Shown: positions 25,790 to 33,515 of the stretch, piece after piece
Layout: every line of letters starts with the position of its first letter
How positions within the stretch are numbered: the stretch's first letter is position 1
From: Actinokineospora bangkokensis
Lineage (GTDB): Bacteria > Actinomycetota > Actinomycetes > Mycobacteriales > Pseudonocardiaceae
Length of the DNA: 64,000 bases
Reading direction: 5' to 3'
Assembly (NCBI RefSeq): GCF_001940455.1
Contig: NZ_MKQR01000026.1
Span: 616,351-680,350 of the forward strand
The notes under the pieces: model-generated
The model's input: the letters and a program-made list of their open reading frames with translations, nothing else
The model's database searches: none
Told to the model about the DNA's origin: nothing
Translations under genes and position numbers: made by a program

Positions 25790-26896
25790 CTAGCCGCGCA
25801 GGCCTTGAGCTGCGGCCCGACCAAGGGCCGGGGTCTCGGCGGGGATGGAGTCCGGGTCGATGGAGGCGCCGGTGCTCTCGCCCACCACCAGCGGGGTGCC
25901 GGGCTCGACGGACCGCTTCAGCAGGGCGAGGGCGATCGGGCCGAGCTCGTGGTGCTGCACCACCGAACCCACCTTGCCCACCACCCGCTCGCCCGCGCGC
26001 ACCTCGTCACCGGGCTCGGGGGTGGTGTCCGACCCGTCGAGGTGCAGCAGGAGCAGCCTGCGCGGCGGGCGGCCCACGTTCTCGACCTTCGACACCGTCT
26101 CCTGGCCGCGGTAGCAGCCCTTGGCCACGTGCGCGGCGACGTGCACCCAGCCGACCTCGTGCGGGATGGCCCGCTCGTCGGTGTCCAGGCCCAGGCGGGG
26201 GCGCCGGGACTCCACGCGCAGCGCCTCGAAGGCCAGCGACCCCATCGGCCGGGCGCCCGCGTCGGTGATCCGCCGCCACCAGTCGAGCAGGGCACCGCGC
26301 GGCACCAGCAGGTCCGCGGCGTCGTGGCCGGGCCACGGCATCCGGCGCACGATGACGTCGCTGCCCGCGGCCACCGCGTACGGGCCCGCGGGCACCGGCA
26401 GGCCCAGCTCCGCGAGCAGCTCCGGCGTGCGCGGGCCGACCAGCGACAGCACCGCCCGCTCGGCGGTGGCGTCGCGCGGCTCGACCTTCGACCAGAACAC
26501 CATCTGCTCGAAGTAGGTCAGCAGCGGCACCCGGCCCGGGCGGGCGCCCGCGGTCTCCGCGCCCGCCTCGGTGTCCAGCCACACCACGCCGTCGACGTGG
26601 GCCAGCAGCAGGTGCGCGTCCACCCGGCCCTGGCTGTCGAGCACCAGCGCCTCGGTGCCGGAGCCCTCGGCCAGGCCGGTGACGTGCTGGGACACCACCA
26701 GGTGCAGCCAGCTCAGCCGGTCGTCGCCGGGGACGGCGATCAGCTCACGGTGCGAGCGGTCGACCACCGCCACAGTGCGGGCGGCGGCGCGCTGCTCGGC
26801 GAACGGGTCGCCGAAGTGCCACGGCACGGCCGCGTCGGGTGAGCCCTCCGGGGCGGGGACGGCACCGGGGGTGTCCAGGACGGGCGAGCGGCTCAC
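25790..26896 (-). CDS. ygfZ: YgfZ/GcvT folate-binding Fe-S repair protein
   Basis: 368 residues. Tetrahydrofolate-binding protein that supports maturation of some Fe-S enzymes. Hallmark KGCYRGQETVSKV with the conserved Cys is intact; GcvT-fold segments HRELIAVPGDDRLSWLHLV and GLDTDERAIPHEVGWV are also seen. GTG at 26896 overlaps the fur stop (GTGA), so translation is coupled to the Fur-type repressor, sensible for an iron-sulfur gene. Confidence 0.93.
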   Translation of the reverse strand: MSRSPVLDTPGAVPAPEGSPDAAVPWHFGDPFAEQRAAARTVAVVDRSHRELIAVPGDDRLSWLHLVVSQHVTGLAEGSGTEALVLDSQGRVDAHLLLAHVDGVVWLDTEAGAETAGARPGRVPLLTYFEQMVFWSKVEPRDATAERAVLSLVGPRTPELLAELGLPVPAGPYAVAAGSDVIVRRMPWPGHDAADLLVPRGALLDWWRRITDAGARPMGSLAFEALRVESRRPRLGLDTDERAIPHEVGWVHVAAHVAKGCYRGQETVSKVENVGRPPRRLLLLHLDGSDTTPEPGDEVRAGERVVGKVGSVVQHHELGPIALALLKRSVEPGTPLVVGESTGASIDPDSIPAETPALGRAAAQGLRG

Positions 26897-27366
26897 GGGG
26901 TCTCCTCGTCGGCGCCGCGCCGCCGGGCGCCGCGGAGGCAGTCCGCGCACGTCCCCGACAGCGCGAGGTGGCTGGCATCCAGTGCGAACCCGTGCTGCTC
27001 GCGCAGTGTTCCGCACAGGTCGGACATCAGCCCCAGGTCGGCCTCGTCGACCCGGCCGCACCGGTGGCAGACCAGGTGGACGTGCTCGTGCTCGTGCACG
27101 GAGTACTTCGGCGCGCCGTGGCCCAGGTGGGTGTGCCGGACGACCGACAGGCTCTCCAGCAGCTCCAGCGTGCGGTAGACGGTGGTGATGTTGACCGTCG
27201 GCGTGGTGCGCTGCACGTGCGCGCAGACCTGCTCGGGGGTGGCGTGCCCCAGCTCCAGCAGCGCGTCGAGGACGAGCTGGCGCTGCGGGGTCATCCGCAT
27301 CCCCCGGCCGTGCAGGACCTCGCGCAGCTCGGCGCGGCGACGGGCGATCGGGTGCGCGGTCTCCAC
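26893..27366 (-). CDS. Fur-family metal-responsive repressor
   Basis: 157 residues from GTG at 27366 (an ATG at 27375 is the alternative). Winged helix MRMTPQRQLVLDALLELGHAT with recognition region NITTVYRTLELLESLSVV, then the metal-binding domain HEHEHVHLVCHRCGRVDEADL and a second Cys pair GTCADC that likely holds structural zinc. Whether it senses iron, zinc or another metal is not decidable. The GTG is favoured because TAGGAT ends 7 nt before it, implying a leaderless message that would not contain the ATG. Confidence 0.9.
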   Translation of the reverse strand: METAHPIARRRAELREVLHGRGMRMTPQRQLVLDALLELGHATPEQVCAHVQRTTPTVNITTVYRTLELLESLSVVRHTHLGHGAPKYSVHEHEHVHLVCHRCGRVDEADLGLMSDLCGTLREQHGFALDASHLALSGTCADCLRGARRRGADEETP

Positions 27367-27373
27367 CTCCCCC

Positions 27374-27379
27374 ATCCTA
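27374..27379 (-). promoter_or_regulatory. Leaderless -10 of fur-type gene
   Basis: Minus strand TAGGAT then GGGGGAG then GTG. It overlaps the alternative upstream ATG. Confidence 0.5.
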
Positions 27380-27438
27380 AGCCGCCGGGCCGGTCCACGG
27401 GGGCCCGGCGGCCGGGGCCCGCGGGGGGCGCGGCCCAG

Positions 27439-27444
27439 TAGGGT
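27439..27444 (+). promoter_or_regulatory. Leaderless -10 of pabC-like gene
   Basis: TAGGGT, then 7 nt, then the ATG at 27452; no ribosome site. Confidence 0.55.
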
Positions 27445-27451
27445 GATCGGC

Positions 27452-28297
27452 ATGCGCGTGCTCGCCCTGCTCGACGGGACCCTGCTGGACCCGGACGCCC
27501 CGCACGTGCGGGTGGACGACCTCGGCATCACCCGCGGCGACGGCGTGTTCGAGACGGTGCTCGTCGTCGACGGGGTGCCCCGCGAGCTCGACGCCCACCT
27601 GGACCGGTTCGCGCGCTCGGCGGCGATGCTCGACCTGCCCGAGCCCGACCGCGCGGCGTGGGAGCGGGTGGTGCGGGTCGTGGTGGACGAGTGGCCCGCC
27701 GCGGGCGAGATGGCGCTCAAGCTCGTCTGCACCCGCGGCCCGGAGTTCGGCGACGGCACGCCCACCGCCTACGCGCTCGGCATGGCGATCAGCGAGGCCC
27801 AGCTGCGGGTGCGCGGCACCGGCGTCACCGCCATCACCCTGGAGCGCGGGTTCGACCCGGCCGTGGTGGCCGCGGCGCCGTGGCTGCTGCTGGGCGCCAA
27901 GACCCTGTCCTACGCGGTGAACATGGCCGCGTTCCGGCACGCCAGGGCCCGCGGCGCCGACGAGGTCATCTTCACCGCCACCGACGGCACCGTGCTGGAG
28001 GGTCCCACCGCGAGCGTGGTGGTGGTCGACGGCACGACGCTGCGCACCACGCCGCCGTCGAGCGGGGTGCTGCCCGGCACCACCCAGGGCGCGCTGTTCC
28101 GGGCGGCCGAGCGGGCCGGGTGGGCGACGAAGGTGGAGCCCATTCCCGCCGCCGACCTGCGCACCGCCGACGGGGTGTTCCTCGCCTCCAGCGTCCGCAA
28201 GCTCACCAGGGTGCGCGAGCTGGACGGCAGCCCGCTGCCGGACCGCCCGGGGTTGGCGGAGGAGCTGGTGGCGCTCTACGAGTCCGAGTACGCCTGA
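27452..28297 (+). CDS. pabC: Aminodeoxychorismate lyase / class IV aminotransferase
   Basis: 281 residues, PLP fold-type IV. N-terminal VDDLGITRGDGVFET, catalytic lysine in LLGAKTLSYAVNMAAFRHA, and cofactor-phosphate segment EGPTASVVVV, with the C-terminal SSVRKLTRV. Most likely releases pyruvate from aminodeoxychorismate to give p-aminobenzoate for folate; a D-amino-acid or branched-chain aminotransferase cannot be excluded. No pabAB gene is adjacent. Divergent from the fur-ygfZ pair. Confidence 0.88.
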   Translation: MRVLALLDGTLLDPDAPHVRVDDLGITRGDGVFETVLVVDGVPRELDAHLDRFARSAAMLDLPEPDRAAWERVVRVVVDEWPAAGEMALKLVCTRGPEFGDGTPTAYALGMAISEAQLRVRGTGVTAITLERGFDPAVVAAAPWLLLGAKTLSYAVNMAAFRHARARGADEVIFTATDGTVLEGPTASVVVVDGTTLRTTPPSSGVLPGTTQGALFRAAERAGWATKVEPIPAADLRTADGVFLASSVRKLTRVRELDGSPLPDRPGLAEELVALYESEYA

Positions 28298-28338
28298 GGT
28301 GGGCGGCGGGCGGGCGGCGGTGTGCCAGGATCGCCCGC

Positions 28339-29187
28339 ATGTCACCGTCGACCCCCCGCCCCGGCGCGCACGGCACGTTGATCACGGTCGCGCCCACCGG
28401 GGCAGAGCTGAGCAAGTCCGCCGTCCCGGCGCTGCCGGTCACCCCCGAGGAGCTCGTGCGGACCGCGCGGGACTGCGAGCGGGTCGGCGCCGCCATGATC
28501 CACATCCACGTGCGCGACGAGCACGCCCGGCCCACCCTGGACCTGGGGCTGCTCACCGAGGCCGTGGCGGCCGTGCGCGAGCACACCCGGCTGGTGGTGC
28601 AGCTGTCCACCGGCGGCGCGGTCACCGACCCCGAGGCCGACCGGCTGCGCGTGCTCGACGCCCTGCCCGACTCCGCCTCCTGCACCATGGGCACGGTCAA
28701 CTTCGGCGACGACGTCTTCCTCAACCGGTGGGGGTTCGTCGTCGAGCTGCACAAGCGGATGCAGGAGCGCGGCATCGTGCCCGAGTACGAGGTCTTCGAC
28801 CTCGGCCAGCTCACCGCGCTGCGCAGGCTGCTCGACGAGCACGGCCTGCCCGCGGGCGGGCACGTGCACCTCGACCTGGTGATGGGCGTGCCCGGCGGCA
28901 TGCCCGGCGACCTGGAGACGCTGGCCGCGGCGCTGCGGCTGGTGCCCGAGGGCGCCACCTTCTCCGCCACCGGCGTCGGCCGCTCGTCGCTGCCGGTGCT
29001 GCTCTCGGCGCTGGCCGCGGGCGGGCACGTGCGGGTGGGCATGGAGGACACGACCTCCTACGCCCGGGGCGAGAAGGTCAAGGACAACGCGCAGCTGGTG
29101 GCCCGCGCCGCCGGGCTGGCCAGGATCGCCCAGCGCCCCCCGATTGGGCCGGACGAGGCACGGGTACTACTGGGGGTGGCGGTGTGA
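28339..29187 (+). CDS. BKACE (beta-keto acid cleavage) family protein
   Basis: 282 residues, formerly DUF849. Zn-dependent TIM barrel that condenses a beta-keto acid with acetyl-CoA and cleaves it; prototype Kce acts in lysine fermentation. Zinc ligands are visible as IHIHVRDEH and GHVHLDLVMG; catalytic-region QLSTGGA and VGMEDTTSYARGEKVKDNAQ are conserved. The real substrate in this organism is unknown. 41 bp after pabC on the same strand. Confidence 0.9.
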   Translation: MSPSTPRPGAHGTLITVAPTGAELSKSAVPALPVTPEELVRTARDCERVGAAMIHIHVRDEHARPTLDLGLLTEAVAAVREHTRLVVQLSTGGAVTDPEADRLRVLDALPDSASCTMGTVNFGDDVFLNRWGFVVELHKRMQERGIVPEYEVFDLGQLTALRRLLDEHGLPAGGHVHLDLVMGVPGGMPGDLETLAAALRLVPEGATFSATGVGRSSLPVLLSALAAGGHVRVGMEDTTSYARGEKVKDNAQLVARAAGLARIAQRPPIGPDEARVLLGVAV

Positions 29188-29257
29188 GCCGCCCACTCGC
29201 CATGATGTTGCCGTCGAGGCAGCGGCGGTGCAGCACCGCGGACCGGAGGAAGCCCCC

Positions 29258-29824
29258 GTGATCGAAGTCCGCCCGGGTGGGCGCAGGCGCATCGACCGGG
29301 TGCTGGCGCCGGGGTACGTCGCCGACCTCGACGCGCTGGACCTGGCCGAGGTGCGCGCCCGCCGCGACGACGCCGCGCAGGAGGAGACCGACCTGTCCTA
29401 CCTGCGCAGGCTGCTGCACGGGCGGATCGACATCGTCCTGGCCGAGCAGAAGCGCAGGCACGACGGCGAGGGCGCCTCGGTGGTGGAGCAGCTGGCCACC
29501 ATCCTGTCGGACAAGGCGGTCGCGGCCACCGGGTCGGGCCGCCACCAGGTGCTGGAGCCCTCGCGGGCCGAGGCGCACCGCCGCCACGTCGAGGCGCTGG
29601 TGTCCGACGCCGACCTCTCCGACGTCTCCGCCCTGCCCGACGACCGGCTGGACCTCGCGCTGCGCACCTACCGCGCGGAGGAGGCGTCGGTGTCGCAGCG
29701 CCGCCGCGAGGTGCAGCAGGTGGTGGACCTGCTCAACGAGCAGATCGGCAACCGCTACCGGGCGGGCAGCGCGTCGGTGGACGACCTGCTCGCGGCCGAG
29801 CGGCAGAAGCGGGGCCAGGGGTGA
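29258..29824 (+). CDS. rsiG: RsiG-family c-di-GMP-dependent anti-sigma factor
   Basis: 188 residues, two long coiled helices joined by a linker. In Streptomyces RsiG sequesters the sporulation sigma factor WhiG when loaded with c-di-GMP, using two copies of E(X)3S(X)2R(X)3Q(X)3D. Copy 2 is exact: E142, S146, R149, Q153, D157. Copy 1 has E43, S47, R50 and D58 but His54 where Gln is expected. GTG at 29258 with GGAGGA 7 nt ahead. The stop overlaps the asparaginase start. No whiG lies in the window. Confidence 0.88.
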   Translation: MIEVRPGGRRRIDRVLAPGYVADLDALDLAEVRARRDDAAQEETDLSYLRRLLHGRIDIVLAEQKRRHDGEGASVVEQLATILSDKAVAATGSGRHQVLEPSRAEAHRRHVEALVSDADLSDVSALPDDRLDLALRTYRAEEASVSQRRREVQQVVDLLNEQIGNRYRAGSASVDDLLAAERQKRGQG

Positions 29825-30780
29825 GCGAGCCCGTCGACGAGCCCAACCCGGTGCTTGTGGAGGTGGTGCGCTCCGGCTTCACCGAGTCGGTGCACCGCGG
29901 TTCGCTGGTCGTGCTCGACCCGGCGGGCCGCACCGCGCTGGCGCTGGGCGACGTCACCTCCCCGGTGTTCCCGCGCTCGAGCAACAAGCCGATGCAGGCG
30001 CTGGGCATGCTGCGCGCGGGCCTGGAGCTCGACGACGAGGCCGACCTGGCGCTGGTGTGCGCCTCGCACAGCGGGGAGCCGGTGCACGTCGACCGGGTGC
30101 TGGCCCTGCTGGCCCGGCACGGCCTCACCGAGGACGACCTGGGCTGCCCGCAGGACTGGCCGCTGCACGAGGACAGCCGCGGCGAGGCGCAGCGGCGGGT
30201 CACCATGAACTGCTCGGGCAAGCACGCGGGCATGCTCGCCACCTGCGTGCAGCAGGGCTGGGACACCGCCTCCTACCTCGACCCCGCGCACCCGCTCCAG
30301 GTCGTCATCGCCAAGGTCGTCGAGGAGCTGACCGGGGCGCCCATCGCGGAGGTGGGCGTGGACGGGTGCGGGGCGCCGCTGTTCGCGCTGAGCCTGACCG
30401 ACCTGGCCGGGGCCATCTCGCGCCTGGTCACCGCCGCGCCCGGCACCGACCTGCGCCGGGTGGCCGACGCCATGCGCGCGCACCCGCACCTGGTCGCGGG
30501 CACCGGCCGGGTCGACACCGACCTGATGGCCGCCATCCCGGGCCTGCTGGTCAAGGGCGGCGCGGAGGGCGTGCACATCATGGCCCTGCCCACCGGCACC
30601 ACGCTCGCGCTCAAGATCGACGACGGCGCCCCGCGCGCCCGCACCCCGCTGCTGGCCGCCATCCTGGCGGCGCTGGGCATCGACCCGCCCCCGCTCAACA
30701 CCGCCATCCTCGGCGGCGGCGAGCCGGTGGGCGAGGTCCGGCTGCCCGACGACCTGATCCCGTCCGCGCTGCGCGCCTGA
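29821..30780 (+). CDS. L-asparaginase, ReAV/type II-like
   Basis: 319 residues, the Rhizobium etli class unrelated to E. coli AnsA. The Ser-x-x-Lys tandem is S53/K56 (SSNKPMQ), the metal-site pair C131/K134 (NCSGKH) and C183 (DGCGAP) match the zinc ligands described for ReAV, and S84 lies in CASHSGE. So it should be catalytically intact and release ammonia from asparagine. Starts 4 bp inside rsiG (GTGA overlap). Confidence 0.9.
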   Translation: MSEPVDEPNPVLVEVVRSGFTESVHRGSLVVLDPAGRTALALGDVTSPVFPRSSNKPMQALGMLRAGLELDDEADLALVCASHSGEPVHVDRVLALLARHGLTEDDLGCPQDWPLHEDSRGEAQRRVTMNCSGKHAGMLATCVQQGWDTASYLDPAHPLQVVIAKVVEELTGAPIAEVGVDGCGAPLFALSLTDLAGAISRLVTAAPGTDLRRVADAMRAHPHLVAGTGRVDTDLMAAIPGLLVKGGAEGVHIMALPTGTTLALKIDDGAPRARTPLLAAILAALGIDPPPLNTAILGGGEPVGEVRLPDDLIPSALRA

Positions 30781-30825
30781 CCCCCGAGGTGCCCGATCCC
30801 CGAGGCGCTTGGCTCCCGAGCGGCG

Positions 30826-31692
30826 TCAGCCGACCGGGCGCAGGCGGACGCGCGTGCCCGGCCTGGCCTGGGCGAGGGCGGCCAGGGCGTCCCCGGGGAC
30901 GACCCCGACCACCGGGTAGCCGCCGGTGGTGGGGTGGTCGGCCAGGAACACCACGGGCCTGCCGCTCGCCGGGACCTGGACCGCGCCGGTGACCACCGGC
31001 TCGCTCGTCAGCTCCCGGTCCGCGAACGCCGCCGCCCTGGTCAGCCGCGTGCCCACCAGGCGGAGGCCGACGCGGTTGCTCTCCGGCGACACCGTCCACG
31101 CCCCCGCCGCGAGCTGCGCGGCGGGGCCGTCGAACCAGTCGTCGCGCGGGCCCAGCAGCACCGGGACGGCCAGCGAGTCCGGGGGGCTGGGCGGCGGCAC
31201 GGCGTCCGCGCCCCGGGGCGGGCGGGTCGGCGTGCCCAGCGGCAGGACGTCACCGGGGGCGAGGGGGTCGGGGCCGAGGCCGGAGAGGACGTCGGTGGAG
31301 CGGGAGCCCAGGTGCGCGGGCACCTCGATGCCCCCGGACGCCGCCAGGTACGTGCGCAGCCCCGCCAGCGGCGAGCCGACCTCCACCTCATCGCCCGCGC
31401 GCAGGTGGACGGGGGTGTGCGACCCCGCGGCGCGGCCGTTGACCAGCACCGGGGCGCTCGGGCCGGTGACGACGACCGTGCACGACGACCCGGCGCGCAG
31501 CCGCAGCCCGCCGAACACCGACTCGATGCCCGCGGCGGACTCGTCGTTGCCCGCGAGGCGGTTGGCCAGCGCCAGCGACGGCGCGTCCAGCGCGCCCGAG
31601 GGCGGCACGCCCAGGTGGGCGTTGCCGGGGCGGCCCAGGTCCTGCACCAGCGACAGCGGGCCGGTGGCCAGCACCGTCAGCGCCCGGGTCAC
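30826..31692 (-). CDS. pxpC: 5-oxoprolinase subunit C
   Basis: 288 residues, biotin-dependent carboxyltransferase-like (KipA/PxpC). GPLSLVQDLGRPGNAHLGVPPSGALD is diagnostic; the C-terminus GRPVVFLADHPTTGGYPVVGVV closes the barrel. With PxpB and PxpA it hydrolyses 5-oxoproline to glutamate using ATP. GTG at 31692 overlaps the pxpB stop. No pxpA (LamB/YcsF) gene is adjacent. Confidence 0.92.
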   Translation of the reverse strand: MTRALTVLATGPLSLVQDLGRPGNAHLGVPPSGALDAPSLALANRLAGNDESAAGIESVFGGLRLRAGSSCTVVVTGPSAPVLVNGRAAGSHTPVHLRAGDEVEVGSPLAGLRTYLAASGGIEVPAHLGSRSTDVLSGLGPDPLAPGDVLPLGTPTRPPRGADAVPPPSPPDSLAVPVLLGPRDDWFDGPAAQLAAGAWTVSPESNRVGLRLVGTRLTRAAAFADRELTSEPVVTGAVQVPASGRPVVFLADHPTTGGYPVVGVVPGDALAALAQARPGTRVRLRPVG

Positions 31693-32303
31693 CCGGCCAC
31701 CTCGAAGCGGACGGCGTCGCCGGGGGCGAGCAGCGCGGCGGGGGTGCGGGTGGGGTCGAACAGGGCGTCGGCGCCGTCGGCGAGCCTGCCAAGCAGCCGC
31801 CACCCGCCGGGGGACGGGCGCGGGTAGACGCCGGTGAACTCGCCCGCCACGCCCACCGACCCCTCGGGCACCCGCGTCCTCGGGGTGTCCAGGCGGGGTT
31901 GGCGCAGCGGCTCGGGCAGGCCGGTGAGGTAGCCGAAGCCGGGGGCGAAGCCGGTGAAGGCCACCGTGTAGGCGGCGCCGGAGTGCAGGCGCACCACCTC
32001 GTCGGTGGAGATCCCCGCCGCGTCGGCCACCAGGTCGAGGTCCGGGCCGTCGTAGACGACCGGCAGCACCACCGACCGGGCGTCGACCGCGGGCGCCGCG
32101 GTGAGGTCCACGCCGTCGAGCGCCTCACGGACGCGGGTGGCGGCGGGCGCGCCAGGGGTGAGCACCACCAGGAGGGTTCGGGCGGCGGGAACCAGGTCCA
32201 CGACGCCCGGCAGGGTCAGCAGGGCGGCCCTTGCCGCGGCGACCTCGGCCTGCGAGCCCAGCTCCACCAGGACGCCGTCCGCGCCGCAGCGCAGCAGCCG
32301 CAC
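31689..32303 (-). CDS. pxpB: 5-oxoprolinase subunit B
   Basis: 204 residues, KipI family. Cyclophilin-like core with SGAAYTVAFTGFAPGFGYLTG and EGSVGVAGEFTGVYPRPSPGGW, the signatures of PxpB. GTG start 3 bp after the nitrobindin stop, so cotranscribed with nitrobindin. Confidence 0.92.
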   Translation of the reverse strand: MRLLRCGADGVLVELGSQAEVAAARAALLTLPGVVDLVPAARTLLVVLTPGAPAATRVREALDGVDLTAAPAVDARSVVLPVVYDGPDLDLVADAAGISTDEVVRLHSGAAYTVAFTGFAPGFGYLTGLPEPLRQPRLDTPRTRVPEGSVGVAGEFTGVYPRPSPGGWRLLGRLADGADALFDPTRTPAALLAPGDAVRFEVAG

Positions 32304-32306
32304 CCC

Positions 32307-32948
32307 TCAGCCGACGACGCGGCGCAGGTAGGCCGACGTGTGCGGCTGCATCTCCTGCCCCATCATCGCGCGCTCCTCCACGTAGGCCAGGTCACCGCCG
32401 TTGACCAGGCCGTAGAGCCGCTTGGCCGCGTTGACCTCCTTGGCCGTCGCGGTGCGGGTCACGATGTCGGTGTCGATCTCCCAGGAGGTCGCGTTGCGCG
32501 GGCCGCCGAGGAAGATCTCGGTGATGCCGGTGGAGTGCGCGAGCAGCACCTCGACGGTGTCGTCGGGCGCCGGGCGCCACCAGCCCACCTCGCGGGCGGC
32601 CGGGCGGATCACCGCGCCGTCGTCGTCGAGCAGCCAGGTGCGCGACTCGTAGGCCAGGAACGGCCTGCCGTCGTGGGCGAAGCTCAGCTGCTGGCCGAAC
32701 TTGAACGGGCCGTCGATCGTGGGGTAGACGACCTCGCCCTCACCGCGCCACACCCCCACCAGCGGCAGCAGCGACAGCAGGTCGTCGTGCAGGTTGGGGC
32801 CCTCGCGCAGGTTCGCCGTGTCGACCGCGATCGGCAGGTCGTCGAACTGCGGCAGGTTGCGGTGGCGGGTCTGCTCGGCGCGCTCGAAGGCGGCCGCGAC
32901 CGCGGCGTCCCCGCTGCCGGGGACCGGGCCCTGGTCCTCGTCGGCCAT
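32307..32948 (-). CDS. Nitrobindin-family heme protein (peroxynitrite isomerase)
   Basis: 213 residues. Ten-stranded beta-barrel of the FABP/THAP4-nitrobindin family: GVWRGEGEVVYPTIDGP at the barrel entry, and the C-terminal MQPHTSAYLRRV with the proximal heme histidine. Members bind heme and convert peroxynitrite to nitrate. A 40-residue acidic N-terminal extension precedes the barrel. Follows a tiny membrane-protein gene by 3 bp. Confidence 0.92.
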   Translation of the reverse strand: MADEDQGPVPGSGDAAVAAAFERAEQTRHRNLPQFDDLPIAVDTANLREGPNLHDDLLSLLPLVGVWRGEGEVVYPTIDGPFKFGQQLSFAHDGRPFLAYESRTWLLDDDGAVIRPAAREVGWWRPAPDDTVEVLLAHSTGITEIFLGGPRNATSWEIDTDIVTRTATAKEVNAAKRLYGLVNGGDLAYVEERAMMGQEMQPHTSAYLRRVVG

Positions 32949-32951
32949 CCG

Positions 32952-33050
32952 TCAGCGGTTGTCGGCGTACAGGCGGTACACGACGTAGACCGCGAACCAG
33001 ACGGTCAGCAGGCCCATCAGGGCGAGCAGTGCGGTGAAGAAGATTTCCAC
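32952..33050 (-). CDS. 32-residue single-pass membrane peptide
   Basis: Reads MEIFFTALLALM, continues hydrophobic through LTVWFAVYVVY, and ends RLYADNR with TGA 3 bp before nitrobindin. One transmembrane helix with a short positive C-terminal tail. No ribosome site, but TAGACT lies exactly 6 nt before the GTG, so it is probably the first, leaderless cistron of the nitrobindin-pxpBC operon. I recall comparable micro-proteins beside nitrobindin in other actinomycetes but know no function. Confidence 0.75.
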   Translation of the reverse strand: MEIFFTALLALMGLLTVWFAVYVVYRLYADNR

Positions 33051-33056
33051 GGGGGG

Positions 33057-33062
33057 AGTCTA
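33057..33062 (-). promoter_or_regulatory. Leaderless -10 of membrane peptide-nitrobindin operon
   Basis: Minus strand TAGACT, six C residues, then GTG. Confidence 0.6.
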
Positions 33063-33121
33063 TCCCGAGCCCTGGTGGGAGCGCGGGTCGTGGGCGGTGT
33101 CGCGCCTCACTGGCGGGCGCG

Positions 33122-33156
33122 CGAGGGCCCCGGGGTGCACCACCCCGGGGCCCTCG
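33122..33156 (-). terminator. Terminator of the sulfur cluster
   Basis: Perfect 16-bp stem beginning CGAGGGCCCCGGGGTG with a 3-nt loop CAC, 17 bp past the DUF1416 stop. Confidence 0.9.
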
Positions 33157-33172
33157 TGCTCGGTCCGCGCCG

Positions 33173-33478
33173 TCAGCCGACGGAGACGGCCACCTGGTGC
33201 AGGCCCGGTCCGGCCGCGCTGACCTTCGCCTCGCCGTTGCCGGAGCGGTGCAGCGCGCGCACCGTCCACTCACCGGGGGCGGCGAAGAAGCGGAAGTCGC
33301 CCTCGGCCGAGGACACGACCTCGGCGGTGAACTCGCCGGTGCCGTCCAGCAGGCGGACGAAGGCGCCGCCGACGGGCGCGCCGCCGCTGGTCACCTTGCC
33401 GTCGAGGACGACCTCCTTGCCCGGGTCGACCCCGGCGGGGAGGGCGTTGCCCTGCTCGGGCGCGCCGCAGCTGCTCAT
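33173..33478 (-). CDS. DUF1416 protein
   Basis: 101 residues. Starts MSSCGAPEQG and continues as a small beta-sandwich (VVLDGKVTSGGAPVGGAFVRLLDG, DFRFFAAPGEWTVRAL). Always found just after sseA in actinobacteria, with a conserved N-terminal Cys; probably a sulfur-carrier-like or scaffolding partner, but the role is not established. Confidence 0.92.
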   Translation of the reverse strand: MSSCGAPEQGNALPAGVDPGKEVVLDGKVTSGGAPVGGAFVRLLDGTGEFTAEVVSSAEGDFRFFAAPGEWTVRALHRSGNGEAKVSAAGPGLHQVAVSVG

Positions 33479-33515
33479 GGCTTCTCCAAGGGGTTGGTGG
33501 CGGGGGTGCGGGGGA

